Below, piece after piece: positions 9,841 through 20,555 of a stretch of DNA of 64,000 bases. A model generated the notes under the pieces. It did no database searches and had not been told where the DNA came from. It saw only the letters and a list, made by a program, of their open reading frames with translations. Numbering within the stretch: position 1 is the stretch's first letter; every line of letters begins with the position of its first letter. This DNA is from Moniliophthora roreri (lineage: Eukaryota > Basidiomycota > Agaricomycetes > Agaricales > Marasmiaceae). The stretch is from the NCBI GenBank assembly GCA_001466705.2, contig LATX02000176.1:558001-622000 (forward strand). Direction: 5' to 3'. A program made the translations under genes and the position numbers.

Positions 9841-11634
9841 TTATTCTGAAGTGGGAATGGGGTCTTTGGGTTTTACCTGATGTCTTTTTATATATCCCTT
9901 GAGGAGGTCTAGGCAATTCACCATTCCCTCCATTCAGATCCATTGGTTATGGGACGAGTCATACCTGGTATACGAGACCAGAAATTCCCATGGTTGTTTC
10001 TTTGGTCTATGTTCTATGACCGCTTCCACTTCATATTCTTTGAATCCTTCTATAAGATCTGGGGGTGGTTCCATGGAGCTTGGTCCATGGGTTTTGGTTT
10101 CCTTAAACAGCGATAGAAGGGCTGCATGGAAAACGGAGTGGATCTTCCATTGGTGCAGTAGATCTAACTTGTATGTCACCAGTCCTAAGACCTCAAGGAT
10201 TTCGAACGGCCCTTCCCTTTTGGGGGCTAGCTTCTTTGGCAGGTATCCCATGGCTAGATTCTTCGCTTCTAACCAGACTTTCTGTCCTTTCCTGAACATA
10301 TCCAGTTTCTGTTTTTCTCTTTGTATCATCTGTTGTCTTGCTAACTCCAGTAGGCTTGTAGTTTCTTCTCTGATCCTCTTTAATTCCTGAAGTTGTTCTT
10401 CTACTGAGAGGATTGTTGTTCTTTCAAATATTGTTGGGATCGGACAAGGGTGGTATCCCATCATCATGAAAAATGGAGATTTCTTGAGAACGGAGTGAGT
10501 TCGGTTGTTGTGCACGAATTTGGCTAAAGGGAGATATTCCTTCCATTGGGTCTGTTCCTTTGAGCAAAACACCCTAAGGTAGGCTTCGATTTCTTGGTTT
10601 ACTCGCTTGGTTTCTCCGTCAGTTTGTGGGTGGAATGCCGTGCTCATTGAATGCTTGATAGACAGTTGTTTTCCCATTTTCTGAAACACTTCTGCGGCAA
10701 ATCTGGGGTCTCGATCTGATATGATGCAATCCAGTAGTCCAAATCTTTTGTAAAGATGTTGGATTAACAGTTCCGCTATTTTCGTGGCATCTGTTGTTTT
10801 GGTGCATGGAGTAAAAATTACCCCCTTCATAGACGAGTGGTCCACCACGACTAGAATTGAATCCATCCCATCACATTCAGGTAGGTCTGTAATGAGATCC
10901 ATCGTGCAGACCTGGAACGGGAACAAGTTTGGTATTGGCTTTATGGGTTGTATGGGCGTCTTCGTAGGGTGAGTATTGATCTTTGATTGTTGACACACGA
11001 CACAACCATCAACGAAAGACCTGATGAACTTGGCCATTCCTGGCCACCAAAAATCTCTCTGTACCTGTTCAATAGTGTTCCATTGTCCCAGATGTCCCAT
11101 GCCTGGTGTTTCATGTATGGCTTGTACCACACGTCGGCGGAGATCGGTGTTATTCAGGATGTAAACTTGGCCCTGAAAGAAGAGTAACCCTCCTTCAATC
11201 TTCCAATCTGACAATGCAGACTTGATTGGTGGCACACCTTGTTGCAATAACTGCTCCAAGGCCGACTTGTGAAAGTTGTCTGGGCCCAATCGTTCTACGA
11301 TGTCTTTCTTCATCCCTAGATCAATCCCTCTGATAAATAATCGCTCCAGTAACAGAATGATATCCTTGTTATTATTGTTCACATCATCCTGTTCGTTACT
11401 CTGCCTTGATAGGGTGTCGGCTTGAGTAATCGATTTCTCAGAAACATGTACCAGCCCCAAATCGAATTCTGACAAGAAAAGGCTCCATCTGGCTTGCCTC
11501 CTGTTCAACTTCTGTGCCATATGAAAGTATGTCAGATTCTTGTGGTCCGATAGGATTACGATCTTGAATTTTCCACCCATGAGGTAGTGTTGCCATTCCA
11601 CTAGTGCCCGATAAATGGCTAAGAGTTTGCAATT
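9841..11634 (-). pseudogene. pol C-terminal part: integrase with chromodomain, element 1
   Basis: The frame carries the end of RNase H ([10 protein letters not shown]), the H2C2 zinc finger of integrase (HETPGMGHLG...CVVCQQSK) and the DDE catalytic core: TMDLITDLP, SDRDPRF and PQTDGETKRVNQE. After that come a SH3-like GPFEILEVLG segment and a C-terminal chromodomain starting EYEVEAVIEHR. A TGA at 9934-9936 interrupts the chromodomain after SSHNQWI; the in-frame sequence beyond it (VNCLDLLKGYIKRHQ) is its final helix, and element 2 confirms this because its copy reads on without that stop. Integrase inserts the cDNA; chromodomains steer it to histone marks. It is broken by one stop at the 5' edge (11635) and the TGA. 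Confidence 0.85.
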
Positions 11635-12716
11635 TTAGATTTCATAATTTTGTTCTGTGGGTGACAGGGACTTTGAAAGGTAGCCACATGGATGCCATTC
11701 ACCATCTGCTCCCTTTTGTCGGAGAACAGTGCCCATGGCCCATTTAGAGGCGTCGGCTTCTATGATGAAAGGTTTATCAACATCTGGCATGACGAGTATC
11801 AGTTCTGAAAGGAACTTCGCCTTGAGGAGATTGAAGGCTATTTGACATTCCTTGGTCCATTCGAATTTCCGATTTTTTTGAAGTAAATCGTTCAGTGGCC
11901 TTGTCATTTGCGTGTACTTTCCTATGAACTTCCTATAAAAGTTCCCGAATCCTAAGAACACGGCACCCCTTTTACTGTTTGTGGCAGTTCCCACTCTGCT
12001 ATTCCTGCTAACTTCACGGGATCCATGGCGATGTAACCAGGTCTGATGACCATTCCCAGAAACACTACTTCCGTTACATCAAATTCACATTTCTCCGGTT
12101 TGAGGAACAAATTGTGCTCCTTGAGACGACGCATCAATTGTTCCGTTCATTCCCTATGTTCAGTTTGATCCTTGGAGAAAAGAAGGATGTCGTCCATATA
12201 GACTACGCACCATCCTTTGTCAATGAAATTGGAAAGAATATCATTCATGAAAGCCTGGAAGGTGGCTGGAGAATTGCTTAATCCAAAGAACATGACCGTT
12301 GGTTCGAAGAGCCCTCTATTGGTTTTAAAGGTGGCTTTCCATTGATCTCTGTTTTTTATCCTAACGTTGTTGTAACCGTTATGAAGATCGAGCTTCGTAA
12401 ACACCGTTGCTCCTTTCAGTTTGTCAAGAAGTTCGGAGATTAATAGTAAGGGGTAAGTGTTCTTTACTGTTCCCTTATTGAGTTCTCTGTAATCCTGAGT
12501 CAGTCGTAATGCTCCCTTCTCCTTTTTTGCCACGAAGAAGAAAGGGGATGCCATTGGTGACTTCGACTTGCAAATGTATCCCTTCCATAGATTTTCTTTG
12601 AGGAATTTATTCTGCTCTACCTGTTCCACAGGGCTCAGCGGGTATAGTTTACAGTTCCTTGGCATGAAATCCGGTTTGAGGTCTATCACGTGATCATAAG
12701 TTCGAGAGGGTGGGAA
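11635..12716 (-). pseudogene. pol middle part: reverse transcriptase and RNase H, element 1
   Basis: The RT palm motif YMDDILLFS is present, preceded by [14 protein letters not shown] and [19 protein letters not shown], and followed by [18 protein letters not shown]. The RNase H part includes FIIEADASKWAMG and ends SPTEQNYEI. Three defects are seen: a TGA at 12147-12149 after TEHRE, a frameshift near 11990 inside the thumb/connection (WELPQTVKG to [12 protein letters not shown]), and a TAA at 11635-11637. The protein would copy element RNA to DNA in cytoplasmic particles. Confidence 0.85.
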
Positions 12717-13339
12717 TCACTCGGCTTTACCCTTCTCGAAACGATCTTGATATCCCAGTAAGTATTCGGGGATGAGGTCGTCAATGTCCTTCTTCACTGT
12801 TTGCTGTTGGTGAGCCATTTCCTGAGAAGCAGTGATCTTTGCTCCTATGAGGATTTCTGACTCAGTATTGTCCAGGATCCCTTTGAACCTCTTGATCTGG
12901 ATTTTCCTCCATGGTGGGAACTGGATTTCTCCTGTTTCCCAATCGATTCTAGGGTTGTGATATTGTAACCATGGGGGCCCTAGAATCATTTCTTCGTCTC
13001 CTATACCCGATATCATAAAGTTCTCTCTGAACTCCTTCCTGGAAATCCTGAATTCTAATTCCACCATGTGCGTTATCCAGGCTGTTTTGTTGGCTGTTCC
13101 ATTGACATTGAAAACCTTGATCTTCTCTGGTAATTGGATCCATTTCTTTCCCAGCATCCACGCTAACCCTGTACTTATAAACTGTCCTCCTGCTCCCGAA
13201 TCTAGTAACACTTTTGTTTCGATGGTTTTCATTCCCACTTTGTACTGGAGAGGAATATGCATAGAATTTCAGTCCATCTTAGCTAGTACAAAGTGTGAAA
13301 TAGTTATCAGCGGTGGAGACATCGTCCTCTTCTGCCGTT
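12717..13339 (-). pseudogene. aspartic protease (retropepsin) part of pol, element 1
   Basis: A retropepsin with active-site motif LLDSGAGGQF, followed by ILGPPWLQYHNPRIDW, the flap-to-C-terminal signature of gypsy proteases. It would cut Gag-Pol. A stop (TGA, 13260s) just before MHIPLQYKV and a TGA at 12717 after KGKAE separate it from gag and RT. Element 2 reads Cys at the first of these positions, which shows that the stop is a mutation. Confidence 0.82.
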
Positions 13340-14720
13340 TCAAAAACCCTCTTGTTCCATCAAGTTGAGAAGAAGGTTCTTTTCTTCCTCTGTCTGTTCG
13401 TTTACTAATGCCCTGATTTTGGCAAACCTATCTTCCTTCAAGAGTTTCTTCGGCTCCTCCTGCTTCCTCTTGTCTTTCTTCAGCATGTCTGGGCAGTCCT
13501 TGATGTGATGTCCTGTTTCGTCTGCATCTAAAGCATAACCCCTTTGCCATATACTCTTTTCGATCGATGTCAACAATCTGCTTAATGGCAACATCTTCTT
13601 TCTTTTGGAAGTTCCTCTGAGGCTTCTTCCCTCCATGTTCTTCGTCCCATGTCTTTCCATACTCCAACACCTGCTTATAGCTTTTGTCAAATAGTATAGC
13701 GGCATTCATCCAGTCTTTGATTGTGGTGGGAGTGCCTTCCGGTCTCGTCATGATTTTGAGCACCAGACTCCTAGGCAATCCTCGTTTAAAGGCCACAATT
13801 TGTGCAGCGTTGTTGTATCCTGTCTGTTTTGCAAGGTAGGTGAACTGATATGTGTATTCGTCTGCTCTCTCCTTCATCTTTAAGTCCTTAAGCTCCAATT
13901 GCGCCTTCAGAGCTGGATCGAGAGGTTTGAAGGAAGTCCTGAAGTCATCTATGAATTCTGCCCATGTAACCTTCTTGGCTTCTGCATCAAATGTGAGTAA
14001 AAGGTTGGTTTTGTCGTTCTTCCAGAATTCTCCCGGTCTGTCAGTCATGTATGAGAGAAGGAACAGCTTCTTCAACCTGTCATCGGGAAATGCCTTTGGG
14101 TTAAGTGCTATGTAGATCAGCACTTCTTGTAGAAACTTCTTGGCATCCTTCCGGGTTCCCGTAAAGGCCCTCGGCAAAGCAGCTTTCACTTCTTTTACTG
14201 CTGATACCACCTGTACCAGCATCGCGGAACCAATAACTGCTTTCTCAATCTTCAGTTCCTCTTTCTTGGGTCTGCTTCCTGACGGCTTCTTATCCTCTGC
14301 CATTGCTTCAAGTTGTATCTTTGGTGATTGGAGGCTGTTCTTCAATCCTTGTAATAATTGTTGAAACAGGTCTAACTCCTCCAGCGAGTTCACAGAGGTG
14401 TTCAATGTATCCGATTCTGGTGGCCTCGGTGTACTCGGCGAGGATCTCTCTTCGAATTTGGTCAGTCTCGATCCAGTCGGAATGGATGATGGGGTCAAGG
14501 TTCTTCTTATTCCTGGGTCTTCTTCGGGTGTCTCAATTAGTAGCTGACTCGTTGGCGATGGCGAGTGCGAGGGGGTCAGGAGTTCTCTGTGCGATGCTCT
14601 CGTTAATGGCGGAACCACTTGTCCACCAGGATTCGATATGGATTGGGTTAATAACCCATGCCAGCACACTTCTGCTTCGGCGATGTCTCGTTCTAGTTGT
14701 TGTTCTGTCCATGGTGGCAT
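13340..14720 (-). pseudogene. gag (capsid-nucleocapsid), element 1, frameshifted in the zinc knuckle
   Basis: ATG at 14720 begins a Pro/Ser-rich N-terminus, followed by a helical capsid domain (PRAFTGTRKDAKKFLQEV, LFLLSYMTDRPGEFW, FKPLDPALKAQLELKDLKM, QTGYNNAAQIVAFKRGL) typical of gypsy retrotransposon gag. The nucleocapsid zinc knuckle is split: CFRC is in the first frame and GHHIKDC in the next, so a one-base frameshift lies near 13535. The second frame runs to 13340. Gag forms the cytoplasmic particle. Element 2 keeps the knuckle in the canonical C-x2-C-x4-H-x4-C spacing. Confidence 0.85.
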
Positions 14721-14769
14721 CTTGTTGTTCCTCGGTGATGCCTAAACCTGGATAGGTCAGCAATCAACG

Positions 14770-14780
14770 AGCTTGACCTT
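14770..14780 (-). other. primer binding site of element 1, self-complementary type
   Basis: On the minus strand AAGGTCAAGCT begins one base after the 5' LTR. It pairs with AGCTTGACCT in the LTR, located about 35 nt downstream of a TATTTAAG box, at the predicted RNA 5' end. That matches self-priming as in Tf1 rather than tRNA priming. The 5' LTR copy of the segment has one C-to-T change, which still allows a G-U pair. Confidence 0.65.
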
Positions 14781-14781
14781 A

Positions 14782-15218
14782 TGTTACGTTACTTGCGCAG
14801 CAACGTCAACTCAACCACTTTAGCGAAGTGTCGCCTCCGTTCAAGTAGTTGCTCAGGTTCAAGTTTGAGTTCGTTCAGTGGTTGCTGAAGTTCACAAGTC
14901 CTCTGATCGTTGCGTTGACACAAGCTAGTATTAACCAAGTCAAGCTAGAGACTCTAAGTCTCAGCTTGAGCGCTTAAATACGTTACAACCATTCTAGTAC
15001 TTGCTATGTACGTAAAGTGGTAAGTTTGGTGATTGAATAATAATTCCCGAGTTCATCAGGATATAAGTAATACAAGGGGATAAGCAAAAGGGGACTGGGA
15101 AGGTGTATGAGTCTGATGACAGTGGAAGCATATGGAAGAGAAGCAAAAGGGGACTGGGAAGGTGTATAGGTCCAATAGAATGAGAAGCATAGAGAGAAAA
15201 AGAGAAAGAAATGTAACA
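14782..15218 (-). repeat. 5' LTR of element 1
   Basis: A 437-bp LTR, same boundaries and layout as 7987-8423, including the 59-bp duplicated U3 unit and the TATTTAAG box. It should carry the promoter for the element. Confidence 0.92.
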
Positions 15219-15223
15219 GAGCT
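15219..15223. repeat. target site duplication GAGCT (right)
   Basis: Matches 7982-7986 exactly. Confidence 0.9.
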
Positions 15224-15860
15224 ATTGGAGGTATGTATGCAATATTATGCCGGACATATGTGATCCTATAAAGACATAAATCTCCTGTTATATATTGTAC
15301 AAGTTGCATGTATTATGAAAGAAGTATTAAAGATTTATGCAATATACTATGCTAGACATATGCAATTTCAAAAATATTTTCCTACCATGCAAGTTTCATA
15401 TTATAAACCATGCAATCTACTTGTATTATGCAAGAGCTATTGAAGGTATATGCAATAACCTATGTGAGACATATGTGGTTCTAATTTTAATATATATATT
15501 TCATGCTTATACTGTACAATTCCAGTGCCTTGTAGAAGAACTATTTAATAGATTGTATAAGATATATGTGGTTTGTGTTGATGCTATAGAATCATGTTTC
15601 AATCAAATATTTCTCTGATCTTTCAGTATGAGATTATATAATTCACTTTGTTGCATATGTCTATAAGGAATCTTTGAGTAGTAAATGCAATTACATATGC
15701 AAAAGTTATTTGATGCAGTGGTGAAGCATATGTGCTGAATAATTCATGCTATTGAATGCTAGAATTACATGAATATTGAATATCTTTGAAGACAAATGAA
15801 ATAACATGTGCATAAGTTACTTGATGTAATGATGAAGTATATATTTTAAATAATTCCTAT
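15224..15860. repeat. degenerate AT-rich tandem repeat, unit roughly 100 bp
   Basis: Related blocks recur containing ATTATGCAAGAGCTATTGAAG, TATGCAAT and AGACATATG words, spaced about 90-110 bp, with many differences. The same words occur just left of element 1 (7890-7986), so the retrotransposon inserted into this array. No coding potential. Confidence 0.55.
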
Positions 15861-15989
15861 CATCAAATGTGAGGACAATACTAAAAGCAAAGTATCAACA
15901 AGTAAATATTAAATATTTTTGAGCTAAAAACTAGTTGGAGACCATTCATGCTAAACTGTTACAGAAGCTTTCTTCTTGAGACTGAGACC

Positions 15990-16364
15990 TATACTCATTC
16001 TGAACTGTTTAGAAACTGTAAACTGTGCTTGCTCTGAATTGTCTAGAAACTGTATGTGAGCTGTGCTTGATCTGAACTGTCTTGAAACTGTGTGTAAACT
16101 ATGCTTGCTCTGAACTTTCTGGAAACTGTATGTGAACTGTGTGTGAACTGTCTAAGAACTATGTATGAACCATACTTGCCCTAAACTGTCTAGGAACTGT
16201 GTATGCACTGTGCTTGCTCTAAACTGTCTGGAAACTGTATGTGAGCTGTGCTTACTGTAAATTGTCTAGGAACTGTGTATGAACCATACTTGCTCTGAAC
16301 TGTCTAGAAACTTTATGTGAACTGTGCAAACTGTACTCACCATAAACTGTCTAGAAACTGTGTA
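15990..16364. repeat. 38-bp minisatellite, about nine to ten degenerate copies
   Basis: The unit is about 38 bp with consensus halves GCTTGCTCTGAACTGTCTAG and AAACTGTATGTGAACTGT. Copies vary mostly by transitions. It contains no open frame of note. Confidence 0.85.
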
Positions 16365-16729
16365 TGGGATTTCACATTCATTGAAATGTGGTCAGATAGA
16401 GGATTGACAACCACCAATCAGATAGAGAGGAAGGAAACCAGAGGAGGAGAAGGAATGTGCTGTGGGCTGCATGTCAGTACTGCACCAGTGGTTCTGTGCA
16501 AGATTTGCATGAATATTCTCAGTATTGGACATTTTCTATGCATAGCAGGACTTTTGGACACATACACATTTCTTAAACATATAACATCTTATCTTTTCCT
16601 ATTATTTTGAGTTTTTGGTATTATTCTATTTTCTGGACTATATAAAATGCAATGTACATTAGTTACAATCAAGCAGCAGCTGGCATCTTGCTCTGCTTCA
16701 TAGCCCCTTGCTCTGGATGGCTGTGTTGG
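16365..16729. other. CpG-poor DNA between minisatellite and element 2
   Basis: A short open frame is present but has no recognisable motif. Nothing else seen. Confidence 0.45.
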
Positions 16730-17204
16730 TGTTATGTTACTTGTCTGACTCTAGACAATAATGACAAACTAGACTAAAGAGATGACATCTCTATAGTAAG
16801 GTTTGCAAAGGTTCAAGTTTGAGTAAGATTGAGAGTTTGAGTTTGAGTTTGTTCATTGTAAGTAAGACAAGGTATGATTAACCAGATTAAGCTGGAAAGC
16901 TACAATGCTGGCCTCTTAGTTTAAATACATCACAATTATCTACCATCTCTATTTAGTAGGTTGAAAGAGAAAAGCAATATCATGAAAGGTTCAGGATATA
17001 GACAGGTTGAAACACAGAGATAGATGAAAAAGGGAACTGGGAATGTAATTGTCTGATGGAAATGGGAAACATATGACTATCATAGAATGTCTTCAGAGAA
17101 GAAAAGAAGCAGATACTAAAAGATGCATAGAGTAAAGCAGAAGTAGAGCAGTGTCATGTGAATGAAGTGTGTTATATGTCTGAGGAATAAGAGAAATTGT
17201 AACA
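16730..17204 (-). repeat. 3' LTR of element 2
   Basis: 475 bp, TGTTA...TAACA. It differs from the other LTR by many C/T and G/A changes and contains about 43 bp (just after GTAGGTTGA) missing from the other LTR. Confidence 0.9.
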
Positions 17205-17251
17205 TTACCCTCTTGTTAGGTTTGAGACTTCTAGCTCAAAAATCAATTTTC

Positions 17252-17801
17252 CTATAGTCCACCTTTGTCAATCCAACCATTCCATTCTGCAGCTTCTTTC
17301 CACCAATCTGGTCCCCAGAGATCACTATCAAAGGCCAATCCAGGTGGCCCCTAAGGTAACATTTCTTTCAAGACAATTGCTTCTTCTGCTTTTCTCAGTT
17401 CAGGTTTTTTGAGCTTCCATTGTTGTGCAACATCCATCCCACAAAAGCAATAATGGAGTCCATAGCACTTTTTGCAAACATAATAGTCAATGAATTCATT
17501 GATGACATCAGAATGATAGCATCTGATGATTCCTACTGGTGATTGGTCTGCAGTTTTTGATATGTAACAACACAGTGCCTCACATGAATCAGAGGCTTCT
17601 TTGACAAAAGATATTTTGGTGTCAATGATGGGGGGGTATCTAGAGGTCTATCCTACTGTCAATTATAGTAGGGATAGAAGTCAATGTTGGGTTATAGAAG
17701 GAGAATATCAGAATAGTATGGATGTCGATGGGATTTTCTATATAAGGATGTCTGTTATAAATAGTTGAGGAACTAGTGGTAGGTCATATTTGAGAGGACA
17801 T
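17252..17801 (-). pseudogene. accessory post-pol ORF of element 2
   Basis: One frame starts ATG at 17801, 24 bases after the chromodomain stop, and ends TAG at 17252-17254: about 183 codons interrupted by four in-frame stops (three TAG, one TGA, counting one before GPPGLAFDSD). It starts MSSQ and is Ser/Thr-rich like the element 1 ORF. The C-terminal half is Cys-rich (CEALCCYIS, YYVCKKCYGLHYCFCG) and ends with a Trp-rich segment (DLWGPDWWKEAAEWNGW). I recognise no family. The Cys pairs could bind zinc; that is inference. Confidence 0.55.
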
Positions 17802-17825
17802 GATGATGAGGCTGGATGAGGAATG

Positions 17826-19262
17826 TTACTTCAAATGGTTCTTGATTTTATAGTCAAGGTAGATGTCCATAGCATGTATGAATCCATCCTTTTTCAGCCA
17901 TCTATTGTGGGAAGAGTCATATTCTGGAAAGGTACAAGATATCTTATAGGTTTCTTCTTTGGGGAATGTCCAATGATTGCTTCTATTTCAAACTCCTCCC
18001 TGTCTATTATGTCTGGAGGTGGTTCTAGAAAGTTTGGCCTGTGAACTTTATTCTGCTTGTATGGCAAAAGAAGCCTAGCATAGAATATGGGGTGAATTTG
18101 TTATTGAAATGGGAGTTTTAGCCTGTACATTACTGGTCCAAAGACTTCTTCTATCTTGAATGGTCCTTCTCTTTTTAGAGATAGTTTTGGAGATGGGTAT
18201 CCCAGGGAAAGATTCTTCCTTCCAGCCATACCTTCTGACTCTTTTTGAACCTGTCAAAGGTCCTTCCATTTCATTTCTTCATTCTCTGTCCTGCAATGTC
18301 CAACATAGCTGATGTTTCTTCCTAAAGGCATTTTAGCTCCACTACTCTTTCTTCTACTGATGGAATATCAGATTTCTCAAAGACCATTGGAAGTGGTCTT
18401 GGATGATACTCTATCATTAAATAGAACAGAGATTGTTTTGTAATAGAATGTGTCCAACTGTTGTGTGCAAATTCTATAAAGTGGAGTAGGTTTTTCCATT
18501 TGGTTTGTTCCTTGAAGCAAAAGAAGCAAAGGAAAATTTCAATTTCCTGATTCACTCTTTCAGTTTCTTCATTGGTCTGTGGATGATATGCAGTACTCAT
18601 TGAATGTTTTATTCCTAGTAATTGTTCTATCTCTTGAAAGACTTCTGCTTGCAAACCTTGGATCTCTATCAGAGATCAGCCTTGTTGGTAGTCTGAATTG
18701 TTTGTACATGTGCTGCAACATGAGCTCTGCAGTTCCTGTTGCATCCATTATTTTTGAACAAGGTGTAAAAATCACTCCCTTATAGCTGAATGGTCTACCA
18801 CAACTGTTATTGAGTTGTACCCATCAATCATGGGTAGATCAGTAATAAGATCCATTGTGCAAACTTCAAATAGAAAGGCATTTTTAGTACCTTTAATAGG
18901 TTCAGTGGGAACTCTTGTTGAATGGGTATTCACTTTCATCTGTTGACACACAGTGCAGCTATCAACAAGCATTTTGATGAATTTTGTCATATCTGGCCAC
19001 CAATAGTCATGCTGCACTTGATCTATAGTATTATATTGCCCAGAGTGACCATGCAGTAATACTTTGTGGACAGTTCTGATAATGTCCCTTTGAAGGTCTA
19101 TATCATCTGGCACATAAACCCTGTTCTTGTAGACCAACAGCCTGTCTTCTACCTTCCAATCAGCTAATGCTGACTTGATTGAGGTGACTCCTTTCATTAA
19201 TAATGAATCTAGGGCCATATTCCTGAAATTGTCTTTAGATAGTTGTTCTTCTATGCTTAATC
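17826..19262 (-). pseudogene. integrase with chromodomain, element 2
   Basis: Fragments in several frames: zinc finger and start of the core (HKVLLHGHSGQ...CTVCQQMK, CTMDLITDLP), SDRDPRF, PQTNEETERVNQE, and at the 3' end a chromodomain EYDSSHNRWL followed by its helix and TAA at 17826-17828. Multiple frameshifts and stops. The chromodomain end is uninterrupted here and shows what element 1 has lost. Confidence 0.8.
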
Positions 19263-19264
19263 TA

Positions 19265-19298
19265 CTCAGGGTAGCAAAAAGTGATGGTCAGTCACATG
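19265..19298. repeat. left terminal inverted repeat of Tc1 element
   Basis: Starts CTCAGGGTAGCAAAAAGTG. It matches the reverse complement of 20524-20553 apart from a few substitutions and a 4-base GTCA insertion. Confidence 0.88.
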
Positions 19299-19423
19299 TG
19301 GCGATATATTTTTTCTCTCACAACTGTCACCTTCACATCACTCATTATCACTCTTCTTAATGTTGCTCATCTCCAAGGCTTGTTTTATGGTATATATACT
19401 AATCAATATACTTTTTACTCAAC

Positions 19424-20455
19424 TCAAAATCTAGTGTGACCCCCATGAGCCTTAATAATAGCATCAACAATCTTGTCCATCCATGCAACATACTTGTTAA
19501 CAATGTCAACTGGTATCTCCTCCCAAACTTCCTTAACTACTGCAATCAAGCCTTCCATAGTTGTTGGACAATGTTGTCTCTCATGTAGATGATGCTTTAG
19601 CTCATGCCAAAGTGGCTCGATGGGGTTAACATCAGGTGAAGATGGGGGGTGTGGGAAAAGATTGATGTTGTGGGAGCGGAGCCATTGGGTGGTTGATTTT
19701 GCAGTATGACTGGGTGCACTGTCCTGCTGGAATGATATCTCTCCCCTCTCTGACTTCATCTCTTCATAGAAATGTAGAAGACACCCCTCCAAAACCTGCT
19801 TCTAGTACCTTTTTGCTGTCATCCCACCACCACGGCCTCCTGGATATTCCAACACAATCAGTGGCCCCTTCCTATCCTTCATGATGCATGCCCACACCAT
19901 AACCCAGATGCTAGACTGCTTGAATGTTGGTACCACACAGTCTTCCTTTAATTCTTCATCTGCACGACGTGTGACATAAATCCTGCCACCTGCACCATTC
20001 TGACAAACATAGGCCTCATCTGACCACACCTTCAAACTCCAGTCTGTTCCCTTCTGTTGGCATGCCCAGCTCAACCTTTTGTTCTTCTGAGCCTTCGTCA
20101 GCTATGGAACCTTCTTTGCAACCCATCAGTGGTATCCTGCTGCTGCCAGATAATTCTAAACTGTGGAAGCAGAGAGACATGGTTCTGTCTGATTGCCAAT
20201 TTGTTCAAATGGCATTTGGCAGTTCTTCTTGGCAGTCCTGATTAGTTGTCGCTTTGCTCTCTCAGTGACTTTTCTCGGGTGGCCGCTGCATTGTCTGTTA
20301 CTAGTTGAACCGGTCTCGCAAAATTTCCTCCAGATTTTCCAGCTTGTGTCATATGGAATCCCAGCAAGTTTGGAGGCCTCACAGATGGTGCTTCTGGTCT
20401 GTAAGGCTCCTATCAGCCAGTTCTTCTTTGGAGAACTATGTTGAGCATGAAACAT
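19424..20455 (-). pseudogene. Tc1 transposase, four premature stops, no frameshift
   Basis: A single 343-codon frame. N-terminal helix-turn-helix region (LIGALQTRSTICEASKLAGI, RQCSGHPRKVTERAKRQLI), first catalytic Asp in VWSDEAYV, second in FQQDSAPSHTA, third residue Glu in DVNPIEPLWHELK, with 34 residues between the second Asp and Glu (DD34E, Tc1 family). Four stops interrupt it: three near 20090-20160 (TAG, TGA, TAG) and one TAG near 19800. All can arise by C-to-T change of Gln or Arg codons. The enzyme would cut and paste the element; this copy cannot make it. Confidence 0.9.
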
Positions 20456-20523
20456 GGGAGATTATGGGAATGTAGTAGATAATATACATGAAAAATTATG
20501 ACGCATCTATTTTCGACTAAAGT

Positions 20524-20553
20524 CATGTGACCATTACTTTTTGTGACCCCGAG
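20524..20553. repeat. right terminal inverted repeat of Tc1 element
   Basis: Ends TTTTTGTGACCCCGAG followed by TA. Pairs with 19265-19298. Confidence 0.88.
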
Positions 20554-20555
20554 TA

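Larger units (their letters stand above)
7987..15218 (-). mobile_element. full-length Ty3/gypsy chromovirus-type LTR retrotransposon (element 1)
   Basis: A 7,232-bp element transcribed on the minus strand. Order from its 5' end: LTR (14782-15218), primer binding site, gag, protease, reverse transcriptase/RNase H, integrase with a chromodomain, an extra ORF, polypurine tract, LTR (7987-8423). The LTRs begin TGTTA and end TAACA. By eye they differ at about 20 of 437 positions, mostly transitions (about 95% identical), so insertion is not very recent. The coding region carries at least two frameshifts and several stops, three of them TGA where Trp fits. It is probably not autonomous. Related LTRs occur at 16730, 23955, 25867 and 60482. 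Confidence 0.95.
19265..20553 (-). mobile_element. Tc1/mariner DNA transposon nested in element 2
   Basis: A 1,289-bp element flanked by TA on both sides (19263-19264 and 20554-20555), the Tc1 target duplication. Terminal inverted repeats of 30-34 bp carry CAAAAAGTRATGGTCA. It encodes a DD34E transposase on the minus strand. Removing it joins the two halves of the element 2 integrase/RNase H region, so it inserted after element 2. Confidence 0.92.

Noticed and set aside
15219..16364. CRISPR-like array
   Set aside because: The repeats are contiguous and degenerate, without unique spacers, in a eukaryotic genome.
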